Below, one piece after another: positions 1 to 5,089 of a DNA stretch of 5,165 nucleotides. Under the pieces are notes generated by a model that had not been told where the DNA came from, ran no database searches, and saw only the letters and a list, made by a program, of their open reading frames with translations. Source of the DNA: an uncultured Bacilli bacterium (GTDB lineage: Bacteria; Bacillota_I; Bacilli_A; RF39; UBA660); the NCBI GenBank assembly GCA_947628125.1, contig CANQYR010000068.1:1-5165 (forward strand), written 5' to 3'. The position numbers and the translations under genes were made by a program. Each line of letters opens with the position of its first letter. The stretch's first letter is position 1.

Positions 1-329
1 GCATCTTTAACCTTAACAAAATCATTATCCATAGCCACACTTGCCAAATCATCACAAGTTTTAGCAATCGAAGTAAGCCTTTTCTTAATCAAATCAACCT
101 TCGCATCATCACTTAAATCATTCAAATCATCCTGAATTTGACTAAGACGCTTCATAAACAAAGCCCGACTAGCCTCAATATCAACATTCTTAACACTATC
201 CAAAAGTTCATTTAAACTAGATTTCAACTCTTTTTTTGTCTCGCTACCATCAAAAGGAGCCAGCAAAAGTCCTAAACCAACCCCAACTAATGCCCCAGTT
301 AAAAAAGTTTGAAACTTGTTATTTTTCAT
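1..329 (-). CDS. YtxH-family envelope protein, C-terminus cut by window edge
   Basis: The frame reads from ATG at 329-327 without a stop to the window edge, giving 109 visible residues, so the 3' end is missing. Residues 6-24 form one Gly/Leu/Val-rich hydrophobic segment. It runs into LLLAPFDGSETKKELK (residues 21-36), which matches the diagnostic YtxH pattern of a glycine-rich membrane segment, then LLLAP..G.ET..ELK. The rest is a Lys/Asp/Leu-rich helical region that probably extends into the cytoplasm. YtxH proteins are small membrane-anchored proteins; in Bacillus subtilis ytxH belongs to a general-stress operon, but the biochemical role is unknown. The ATG overlaps the TGA of the preceding gene (ATGA) and has no strong Shine-Dalgarno of its own, so translation is probably coupled. 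Family assignment is firm; function is not. Confidence 0.85.
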   Translation of the reverse strand, partial: MKNNKFQTFLTGALVGVGLGLLLAPFDGSETKKELKSSLNELLDSVKNVDIEASRALFMKRLSQIQDDLNDLSDDAKVDLIKKRLTSIAKTCDDLASVAMDNDFVKVKD

Positions 330-646
330 GACTTCGCACTCTTTTTCTTAACTTCTACTTTTGATTCTACATCAACTTTTTTCTTCTTAGAAGCAAACAT
401 ACTCGTAATAGCCCCCACAATTGACTCAACCACCTTATCAGTTACTAAAACAATCTTATCAGTAGTCGTATCAATAATCCGAAACAAACTATCTAAAGCA
501 TGAACTTTTTCATTAACATTATCAACCGTTCGCTCAACCTTATCCAAAGTAATAATAACCTTAATTGCTAAAACAATTCCTATCACCAAAATAATAATCA
601 ATAAAATATAAATAATAATTGGTAAAAACTCTAACAAAAAACTCAT
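326..646 (-). CDS. Small membrane protein, YtxG/DUF948-like
   Basis: This 106-residue protein has one strongly hydrophobic N-terminal segment (about residues 7-33). An amphipathic helical region follows (about 34-85, with DKVERTVDNVNEKV and TDKIVLVTDKVVESI), then a Lys/Val/Glu tail ending in KKKSAKS. A membrane anchor followed by heptad-like Val/Leu/Ile spacing is the layout of DUF948 proteins such as B. subtilis YtxG. The gene lies directly before a YtxH gene, as ytxG-ytxH does in Bacillus. That order supports the assignment more than the sequence does, because the protein is shorter than typical YtxG and similarity is weak by eye. The start is well set: AAGGAGG lies at 654-660, 7 nt from the ATG. 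The ATG overlaps the previous stop by one base (TAATG), and the TGA stop overlaps the next start. It probably sits in the cytoplasmic membrane; its role is unknown. Confidence 0.7.
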   Translation of the reverse strand: MSFLLEFLPIIIYILLIIILVIGIVLAIKVIITLDKVERTVDNVNEKVHALDSLFRIIDTTTDKIVLVTDKVVESIVGAITSMFASKKKKVDVESKVEVKKKSAKS

Positions 647-1467
647 TATTCATCCTCCTTTTTATCATACATTGATTCAATCAAACCAAATAAATCTGAA
701 TCCTCTTCACTTTCCTCCAAAACATCATCTTCGATAGGTTCAACATCTTTATCATCATAATCTAAATCTTCCTTTGGCAAATCTATTACATCATAAGCCG
801 TTTCCTCTAACAAATCCTCAATTGACTTTTCTTCATCCTCATCTTTTTTAATCTTTGGTAACTCATCATCAATTTTCTTTTCCTCATTATAAAACTTCTT
901 AACTGGCTTTGACAAAGTTTTTTCCAAATCTTCCTCTAAAGTACCAAAAGCCTTCTTCCTAACATCATCAACATCAATAGCCTTTTCCTTTTTTGGTACA
1001 ACTAAATCCTCTTTCTTATAATTTTTGTCTAACACCCCATAAACTGGTGAAATAACAGGCGAAGGTTTAAACTTAGAAGTATCCCTAAACTCACTTTTCT
1101 TAGTCTGATAAGCTCGGCCCCGAATCTCCTCAGTCTTAATCTCCTTTGGCTTCTTAATCTTTGGTCTTTCATGATCCAAAATATTAATCGCCATACTTTT
1201 AGGCTCTTCTACTTTAGGCTCCTCAATATTTATCTTTGGCAAACCTTTCATATCATCAAACTCTTTATCATCAAAAGCTGGAAAATCAAAAGTCTTCTCA
1301 GCCTTAAAAAGCTCTCTGTCGCTAATCAAATCCTCCTTAGGCTCAAAATTAATCTTAGGCTTTTTAACCGCAGCTACTTCAGGCTTTTTCTTTACCTCTT
1401 CCTTAACCGGAACCTCAACTACTTCCTCCACAAATAAAACATTTTTTAATTTGTTTAATAAACCCAT
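646..1467 (-). CDS. Charged, largely disordered protein with N-terminal amphipathic helix; function unknown
   Basis: I do not recognise a family for this 273-residue protein. It is rich in Lys, Glu and Asp. Residues 1-12 (MGLLNKLKNVLF) can form a short amphipathic helix and resemble the membrane-targeting start of SepF (NKLKNFF in B. subtilis), but no SepF beta domain follows. Residues 20-115 are low-complexity, with repeated PKI and EEPK units (PKINFEPK, LPKINIEEPK, RPKIKKPKEIK, later LPKIKKDE). In the middle, about 133-154, is a less charged island containing PSPVISPVYGVLDKNY, which looks like a conserved linear motif. Residues 208-258 are very acidic, and the end (SDLFGLIESMYDKK) could be another short helix. 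There is no signal peptide or membrane span. Start: AAGGAAGGG lies about 8 nt upstream of ATG 1467-1465. It follows the lipoprotein gene by 15 nt and overlaps the next gene by 1 nt, so it is clearly operonic. A cytoplasmic scaffold bound to the membrane face is a guess. Confidence 0.75.
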   Translation of the reverse strand: MGLLNKLKNVLFVEEVVEVPVKEEVKKKPEVAAVKKPKINFEPKEDLISDRELFKAEKTFDFPAFDDKEFDDMKGLPKINIEEPKVEEPKSMAINILDHERPKIKKPKEIKTEEIRGRAYQTKKSEFRDTSKFKPSPVISPVYGVLDKNYKKEDLVVPKKEKAIDVDDVRKKAFGTLEEDLEKTLSKPVKKFYNEEKKIDDELPKIKKDEDEEKSIEDLLEETAYDVIDLPKEDLDYDDKDVEPIEDDVLEESEEDSDLFGLIESMYDKKEDE

Positions 1468-1482
1468 ATTAAATACCCTTCC

Positions 1483-2130
1483 TTATCTTCTTATAAAATC
1501 TGGATCAACACTTTCTGATTTTTCTTCATAACGACCATATTCCTCAGCAATCTGTAAATATCCACTTTCTGTATCTGCCGTCTCAAAAATATTATACTCC
1601 ATTTCATTAGCTTTTAAAGAATCTTCTTCCATTAAACTTTTTAAAACTGTATCTTGATACTTGATAGATGACAAAATAGACGCCGAATAGCATAAAGCCT
1701 CTTCAAGCTTTCTACTTGGTACTATCACTTCTATTTTAGCATAATTATACATTATTTCAATAAAATATTTTTCATTTGTAGTTTTTTTAACCTCTACATA
1801 ACCAAACTGATCACCATTTTCAAGTTTTTTACTTAAAACAACATCAGACTTTAAAGCATAATCAGCCTTAACCTTATTATAATAACTTACCCGATCAACA
1901 TACAAATAATAATAAATATTCTCCTTGGCCAAAATCTCATTACTTTCAACCGTCTTCATAATCCGCATACCCTTTGGTAAATAATACAAATAACCCTTTC
2001 TTTGCTCATTAGTAACATTAACATTACTAGAAAACACCTCATCAAGTAATGTTTCATAAGAAAAAGTATTCAAATTTGCACAACCACACATCATAAATAG
2101 CAGAAAAAATAACACCAAGACCTTTTTCAT
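1483..2130 (-). CDS. Putative lipoprotein of unknown family
   Basis: The 215-residue product starts with MKKVLVLFFLLFMMCGCANL, a classic lipoprotein signal peptide: two lysines, a hydrophobic core and a lipobox ending in Cys17. It should therefore be lipidated by Lgt, cleaved before Cys17 by Lsp, and anchored on the outer face of the cytoplasmic membrane. The mature part (18-215) is a mixed alpha/beta-looking domain with many Tyr residues (NIYYYLYVDRVSYY, about 71-84). It has no catalytic motif I recognise and a charged tail (EEKSESVDPDFIRR). The start is supported by AAGGTGA (2135-2141) just upstream of ATG 2130-2128 and by a strong promoter at 2151-2179, which makes it the first gene of the cluster running to the left edge. 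Lipoprotein status is firm; the role is unknown. Association with three envelope-type genes suggests cell-surface work. Confidence 0.85.
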   Translation of the reverse strand: MKKVLVLFFLLFMMCGCANLNTFSYETLLDEVFSSNVNVTNEQRKGYLYYLPKGMRIMKTVESNEILAKENIYYYLYVDRVSYYNKVKADYALKSDVVLSKKLENGDQFGYVEVKKTTNEKYFIEIMYNYAKIEVIVPSRKLEEALCYSASILSSIKYQDTVLKSLMEEDSLKANEMEYNIFETADTESGYLQIAEEYGRYEEKSESVDPDFIRR

Positions 2131-2150
2131 ATTATCACCTTAACAAAACA

Positions 2151-2179
2151 ATTATACACGAAAAACACCACTTTGTAAA
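2151..2179 (-). promoter_or_regulatory. Sigma-A-type promoter for the lipoprotein operon
   Basis: On the minus strand, TTTACA (2179-2174, 5 of 6 matches to TTGACA) is followed by a 17-bp spacer and a perfect TATAAT (2156-2151). It lies in the 51-bp gap between the trmB stop and the lipoprotein start, about 20 nt before the lipoprotein ATG. There is no terminator hairpin after trmB, so some read-through from trmB is also likely. Confidence 0.85.
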
Positions 2180-2181
2180 TA

Positions 2182-2808
2182 TCAGGACTTTGTCGCATCA
2201 ACATAATAAATAGCCTTGCCTAAAGCCATAAACCGCTCTTCATACTCTGTTAAAACATTAAAAATATCATCATGCGCTAAATCTAAACTAACCTTATTTA
2301 AAACATAACCATTCTTACTTAAATTCTCCAAACTAAAAGAAAATAAACCAGCATTATCAGTCTTTAAAACAATCCGCTTCAAATCCTTAAAAATATCATC
2401 ATAACATTTCAAAAAATTATCCGCTGTAAGACGCCTATTACTATGTCTTTTCTTAGGCCAAGGATCAGAAAAATTTAAATACAAAACTTCAATTTCCTTA
2501 CCCAAAAAATCAGTAATATTCTTTGCATCACCACAAATAAAAACAATATTAGCTAAATCATCAATTTCCTTTTGAACAGCCCTTACCAAAACACTTTCAT
2601 ACCTCTCAATCCCAATAAAATTAATATCAGGATTACTCCTAGCCATATTAATCAAAAACTGCCCCTTGCCAGTTCCTATTTCCAAACAAATAGGATTGTC
2701 ATTTTGAAAATAATCATTCCACCTATTCTTGTAAACAGAAGGATCAGAAACAAACTTTGAAGAACTAAGCAATATATCTTTCGCATTTTTTACATTCCTA
2801 AGTCGCAT
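2182..2808 (-). CDS. trmB: tRNA (guanine-N7-)-methyltransferase TrmB
   Basis: This 208-residue enzyme transfers a methyl group from S-adenosylmethionine to N7 of G46 in the tRNA variable loop, in the cytoplasm. It has the full set of TrmB landmarks. The N-terminus is MRLRN. The SAM-binding glycine loop is EIGTGKGQF at 43-51, and GIERYE (66-71) is the acidic second motif. GDAKN (93-97) follows. The signature NFSDPWPKKRH (112-122) contributes catalytic and tRNA-binding residues; RRLT follows at 125-128. The C-terminal TEYEERF at 187-193 is the conserved SAM/tRNA-contacting motif. Length is normal for the Gram-positive, monofunctional form. The start is set by the conserved MRLRN and by AGGTG about 6 nt upstream. 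It is flanked by the lipoprotein operon downstream (with its own promoter) and a divergent gene upstream, so it is probably its own unit. I see no defect in it. Confidence 0.97.
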   Translation of the reverse strand: MRLRNVKNAKDILLSSSKFVSDPSVYKNRWNDYFQNDNPICLEIGTGKGQFLINMARSNPDINFIGIERYESVLVRAVQKEIDDLANIVFICGDAKNITDFLGKEIEVLYLNFSDPWPKKRHSNRRLTADNFLKCYDDIFKDLKRIVLKTDNAGLFSFSLENLSKNGYVLNKVSLDLAHDDIFNVLTEYEERFMALGKAIYYVDATKS

Positions 2809-2829
2809 AAAAACACCTACCTAACTACT

Positions 2830-2858
2830 AATTTACCCTAACTTTTCCATTTTTGCAA
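2830..2858 (-). promoter_or_regulatory. Possible trmB promoter
   Basis: On the minus strand, TTGCAA (2858-2853, 4 of 6 matches to consensus) is followed by a 17-bp spacer and TAAATT (2835-2830, 4 of 6). It ends about 20 nt before the trmB start. TTGCAA is self-complementary, but on the plus strand it lies 22 bp from the TATAAT at 2881, which is too far to serve as a normal -35 there. Confidence 0.4.
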
Positions 2859-2878
2859 GCAACATTGCCCATTTTTAA

Positions 2879-2887
2879 CATATAATA
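2879..2887 (+). promoter_or_regulatory. -10-type element for the plus-strand small gene, sigma class uncertain
   Basis: The sequence CATATAATA contains a perfect TATAAT (2881-2886), 24 nt before the ATG at 2911. No acceptable sigma-A -35 lies 16-18 bp upstream (the bases there are AGCAAC or GCAACA), and there is no TGn extension. The same nine bases fit the sporulation sigma-K -10 pattern CATAnnnTA and differ by one base from the sigma-E -10 CATACAAT. A weak AACA (2861-2864) and GCAACATT (2859-2866) lie upstream at slightly short spacing. The -10 is well supported; the sigma class is inference. Confidence 0.5.
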
Positions 2888-2910
2888 ACTTTAAAGGAGG
2901 AACCTAAAAA

Positions 2911-3207
2911 ATGAAAAAAGATCGTAACTCATTTTTCCAATCTTCCAATTTTAACATGAGCGCATCATCAAGCCAAATGCCACCTAACTTCTTTCCAAAC
3001 ATAAGCCAAGATTTCTACCAAAAACAACCAAACATCCCTTTTTATGTTGAAAATACAAACATAAATATGAACGAAATAGAAACGAGAATTGCCAGAATTG
3101 AACGCAACATAAACCGCTTGGAAGCAAGATTAGATAAATTAGAAGGAAGTACAACTCCATACATTAATGAAAACTATTCAAATAACAACGACATGTATAT
3201 AGTTTAA
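2911..3207 (+). CDS. Small Asn/Ser-rich protein with a short coiled coil; function unknown
   Basis: I do not recognise a named family for this 98-residue protein. It has three parts. Residues 1-52 are low-complexity and rich in Asn, Ser, Gln, Phe and Pro (for example SSNFNMSASSSQMPPNFF). Residues 54-78 are a perfect 3-4 heptad run, with Ile56, Ile60, Ile63, Ile67, Leu70, Leu74 and Leu77 and Arg/Glu between them, so a short dimer- or trimer-forming coiled coil. The tail (80-98) is rich in Asn and Tyr. There is no signal peptide or membrane span. A strong AAAGGAGG at 2893-2900 lies 10 nt before the ATG, and a strong terminator follows 3 nt after the stop, so it is a complete one-gene unit. It is the only plus-strand gene here. 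Composition, single-gene structure and the unusual promoter resemble small spore-coat or spore-assembly proteins of Firmicutes, but that is inference. Confidence 0.85.
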   Translation: MKKDRNSFFQSSNFNMSASSSQMPPNFFPNISQDFYQKQPNIPFYVENTNINMNEIETRIARIERNINRLEARLDKLEGSTTPYINENYSNNNDMYIV

Positions 3208-3210
3208 TCG

Positions 3211-3239
3211 CTTACTTTTTCCAAAAAGTAAGTTTTTTT
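3211..3239 (+). terminator. Intrinsic terminator of the small plus-strand gene, overlapping murJ codons
   Basis: CTTACTTTTT (3211-3220) pairs perfectly with AAAAAGTAAG (3223-3232); in practice this is a 9-bp stem with a TCCA loop. Seven T residues follow (3233-3239). It starts 3 nt after the stop codon at 3205-3207. On the minus strand the same bases encode the last residues of MurJ (LTFWKK and stop), and no T-tract follows in that direction, so it should work well only on the plus strand. Confidence 0.9.
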
Positions 3240-4855
3240 AACATTACATCTAACCAATTAGGTCCTAAAAAATCATCTAAAACTTTAGCCTTAATTAACA
3301 AAAGAAAATAAACAACTAACCCTAACAAAGAAATAAAGAAAGTTTCTATAATCACCATAAACTTACCACCACTAATAGGAAAAAATATCTTTAATAAAAA
3401 AACAACCAACACCATAACTAAACTAATAACCAATGTCTTTCTAAGAGTCCTAAACATCCTAGCATAACCAACATTAAAAAACTTCTTAATATCTTTAAGT
3501 CCCAAAAAAGTACTTACAAAAAGCCCAATAATCGAAGAAACCAAAGCCCCATAAAAAATTGGCCAATGAAAATAATTAAATAATAACATCAATGGCACAT
3601 CCAAAATAGCATTACATAAATACCCAACTATAGTTGCCCAATAAACCGTCTTAATTTTATTTAACCCCTGCAAAGTGCTCATACAAACCGTATTTAAATT
3701 ATAAAACAAAGCTGTAAAAATCTCTAACCTTAATACAATCGTCCCCAAAGAATTCCAACCATAAAAAATACTCCATACCTCCCCAGCTAAAATACTAATT
3801 ATTAAAACTAAAGGAATAGAAACAACCAAAACTAACTGTAAAGCCTTATTAAGCCGCTCCTCAACCAAAGACCAATTTTTTTTAGTAAAAGCCTCCACAA
3901 TATAAGGAATCAAACTAATAGTAAGTCCGGCAGCAATAGCATTAACAATCATATTAATCTTATTAGCCCAAGTAGCAATCGAACTTGTCACAAATTCTGT
4001 AACAAAACTACTATAGCCTAAAGCACTCATTGTCCTCGAAATAAAAACCATATCAACAAAATTATAAAGCGAAATAACAATATCAATTAAAATAAAAGGA
4101 ACAGCATAAGAAATAAGCTTCAAACATAACTCTTTATTAGAAACATCGCACTTCAAATAACTCTGATCAAAACCTAATTGCGTTTTATAACTAACAAACT
4201 TCCTTTTAATATAAACAATTGCCAAAACACCTCCAACAAAAGCCCCAAAAACAGCTAAACCTACCGCAAAATTCAAACTACTATTAAAAATATATAAAGA
4301 AACATAAGTCCCAACTAAAATAAAAATAATCCGCCCTAACTGTTCAATAACCTGACTAACACTAGAAACATCCATAATCTTATGCCCCTGCAAATAACCC
4401 TTATTTACACTCAAAAAAGGCACAACCAAAAGAGCAAAAGAAACAAACCTAATCACATAAGCCACATCACTAATACTATTACCACCTTTTAAATCACCTA
4501 AAATTAAATAAGCAATCGGCCTTGCTAAAAAAAACAATAACAAAAAAGCCACCAAAGCTAAAATAAAAACTAATTTCCGACTAACAAAATATAACCTTAC
4601 CTTAGCTTCTTTTTTCAAAAGTGTCTCATACTCTTGAACAATTTTACTAATAGCAATAGGTAACCCTGAAGTTGAAATACTTAAAAAAATTATATAAATA
4701 TTATAGGCATAAGCATATAAAGCACTACCTTTTTCCCCAATCATCTGATAAAAAGGAATAACATAAAGCATACCAAGAATTTTAGAAATAACTATACCCA
4801 AAGTAGCAATAAAAGTACCTTCCAAAAAAGAATTTTTTTTCATACTAATTTTCAT
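3212..4855 (-). CDS. murJ: MurJ/YtgP-type lipid II flippase (MOP superfamily)
   Basis: This 547-residue integral membrane protein has about 14 hydrophobic segments and is related to B. subtilis YtgP (MurJ), which is of nearly the same length. YtgP flips lipid II, the peptidoglycan precursor, across the cytoplasmic membrane. Landmarks in order are: GTFIATLGIVISKILGMLY (13-31) and GSALYAYAYNIY (43-54) at the N-terminus; SGLPIAISKIV (63-73); NKGYLQGHKIM (151-161) and SQVIEQLGRI (167-176); VDMVFISR (267-274) before TM7-8; LQGLNKIKTVYWATIVGY (395-412). Lys25 sits where many relatives have Arg (SRVLG). SpoVB and Wzx flippases share the fold, so a sporulation or other polysaccharide substrate is possible. 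Length and the N-terminal motifs favour YtgP. Start: ATG 4855 has GGTGA (4862-4866) 6 nt upstream and overlaps the cse60 stop; the alternative ATG at 4843 has no such site. Its 3' end lies inside the terminator hairpin of the convergent gene. Confidence 0.82.
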   Translation of the reverse strand: MKISMKKNSFLEGTFIATLGIVISKILGMLYVIPFYQMIGEKGSALYAYAYNIYIIFLSISTSGLPIAISKIVQEYETLLKKEAKVRLYFVSRKLVFILALVAFLLLFFLARPIAYLILGDLKGGNSISDVAYVIRFVSFALLVVPFLSVNKGYLQGHKIMDVSSVSQVIEQLGRIIFILVGTYVSLYIFNSSLNFAVGLAVFGAFVGGVLAIVYIKRKFVSYKTQLGFDQSYLKCDVSNKELCLKLISYAVPFILIDIVISLYNFVDMVFISRTMSALGYSSFVTEFVTSSIATWANKINMIVNAIAAGLTISLIPYIVEAFTKKNWSLVEERLNKALQLVLVVSIPLVLIISILAGEVWSIFYGWNSLGTIVLRLEIFTALFYNLNTVCMSTLQGLNKIKTVYWATIVGYLCNAILDVPLMLLFNYFHWPIFYGALVSSIIGLFVSTFLGLKDIKKFFNVGYARMFRTLRKTLVISLVMVLVVFLLKIFFPISGGKFMVIIETFFISLLGLVVYFLLLIKAKVLDDFLGPNWLDVMLKKLTFWKK

Positions 4856-5021
4856 AATAAATCACCATCGCTGAAAAACAAAAAATCTGATCCTCGCCTT
4901 GCATCGCCAAAGCTACTTGAAACTTAATATCAACAACATCCTTACCACATGTTGCTAAAAAACTATTCACCTTAAATTCTAAATCCTTTTCATGATTTTC
5001 ATCAAAACATTTCACCTTCAT
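4845..5021 (-). CDS. cse60: Cse60-like small sporulation protein
   Basis: This 58-residue soluble protein starts MKVKCFDENHEKDLEFKVN. It contains VVDIKFQVA and then DQIFCFSAMVIY near the end, the recognisable pattern of the Cse60 family (FDE.HEKDLE ... DIKF ... CFSA..IY). B. subtilis Cse60 is a 60-residue product of a sigma-E-controlled gene expressed in the mother cell; its molecular role is unknown. The frame can be opened at GTG 5036, ATG 5033 or ATG 5021. I chose 5021 because only it has a site at the right distance (GGTGA, 5027-5031), and because the length and N-terminus then fit the family. The TAG stop at 4847-4845 overlaps the murJ start by 11 nt, so the two are probably cotranscribed and translationally coupled. 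Membership is recalled from the family pattern and not checked by a search. Confidence 0.75.
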   Translation of the reverse strand: MKVKCFDENHEKDLEFKVNSFLATCGKDVVDIKFQVALAMQGEDQIFCFSAMVIYYEN

Positions 5022-5026
5022 CACAT

Positions 5027-5031
5027 TCACC
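5027..5031 (-). promoter_or_regulatory. Ribosome-binding site that decides the cse60 start
   Basis: GGTGA lies 5 nt upstream of ATG 5021 on the minus strand. The earlier possible starts, GTG 5036 and ATG 5033, have no purine-rich site before them. The murJ gene uses the same GGTGA type of site at 4862-4866. Confidence 0.6.
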
Positions 5032-5059
5032 ATCACAATTTTAACAAATCAAAAGCAAA

Positions 5060-5089
5060 TATTTTGTCAAAAAAAGGCCAAACAAAATA
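5060..5089. repeat. 8-bp inverted repeat abutting the intron junction, with a GGCC/T-tract between the arms
   Basis: TATTTTGT (5060-5067) and ACAAAATA (5082-5089) are perfect inverted copies, separated by 14 nt. Read on the minus strand, the inner part is GGCC followed by seven T residues, then GACA; the last bases form TTGACA (5070-5065), a perfect -35 box. No good -10 lies 16-18 bp downstream of it: TTGTTA or TGTTAA is there, and TAAAAT with an upstream TGT (an extended -10) is 21 bp away. The repeat could be an operator, part of a terminator, or chance in AT-rich DNA. The rest of the gap (5022-5059) shows nothing beyond the cse60 ribosome-binding site and the TAAAAT box. Confidence 0.4.

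Noticed and set aside
309..503. Open plus-strand frame of 64 codons
   Set aside because: It lies antisense to the YtxG-like gene, has no ribosome-binding site and gives a Ser/Thr/Phe-rich translation typical of the shadow of Lys/Asp/Val codons.
1171..1437. Open plus-strand frame of 88 codons
   Set aside because: It is antisense to the disordered protein, has a Leu/Phe/Arg-rich composition that mirrors its Lys/Glu codons, and has no start signals.
646..1467. The disordered protein as SepF
   Set aside because: Only the first 12 residues resemble SepF; the globular C-terminal SepF domain is absent.
646..1467. Protein-level PKI/EEPK units as a DNA tandem repeat
   Set aside because: The units are spaced irregularly and the DNA copies are not similar enough; this is low-complexity coding, not an array.
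2572..2760. Open plus-strand frame of 62 codons
   Set aside because: It is antisense to the SAM-binding half of trmB, which is clearly the real gene; no ribosome-binding site.
2853..2886. TTGCAA plus TATAAT as a sigma-A promoter on the plus strand
   Set aside because: The spacer is 22 bp, outside the working range; TTGCAA fits the trmB direction with a 17-bp spacer better.
4841..4843. Alternative murJ start at the internal ATG
   Set aside because: There is no ribosome-binding site before it, whereas ATG 4855 has GGTGA 6 nt upstream.
5022..5036. Longer cse60 reading from GTG 5036 or ATG 5033
   Set aside because: Neither has a Shine-Dalgarno. The extra five residues do not fit the family start, while ATG 5021 has GGTGA at a good distance.
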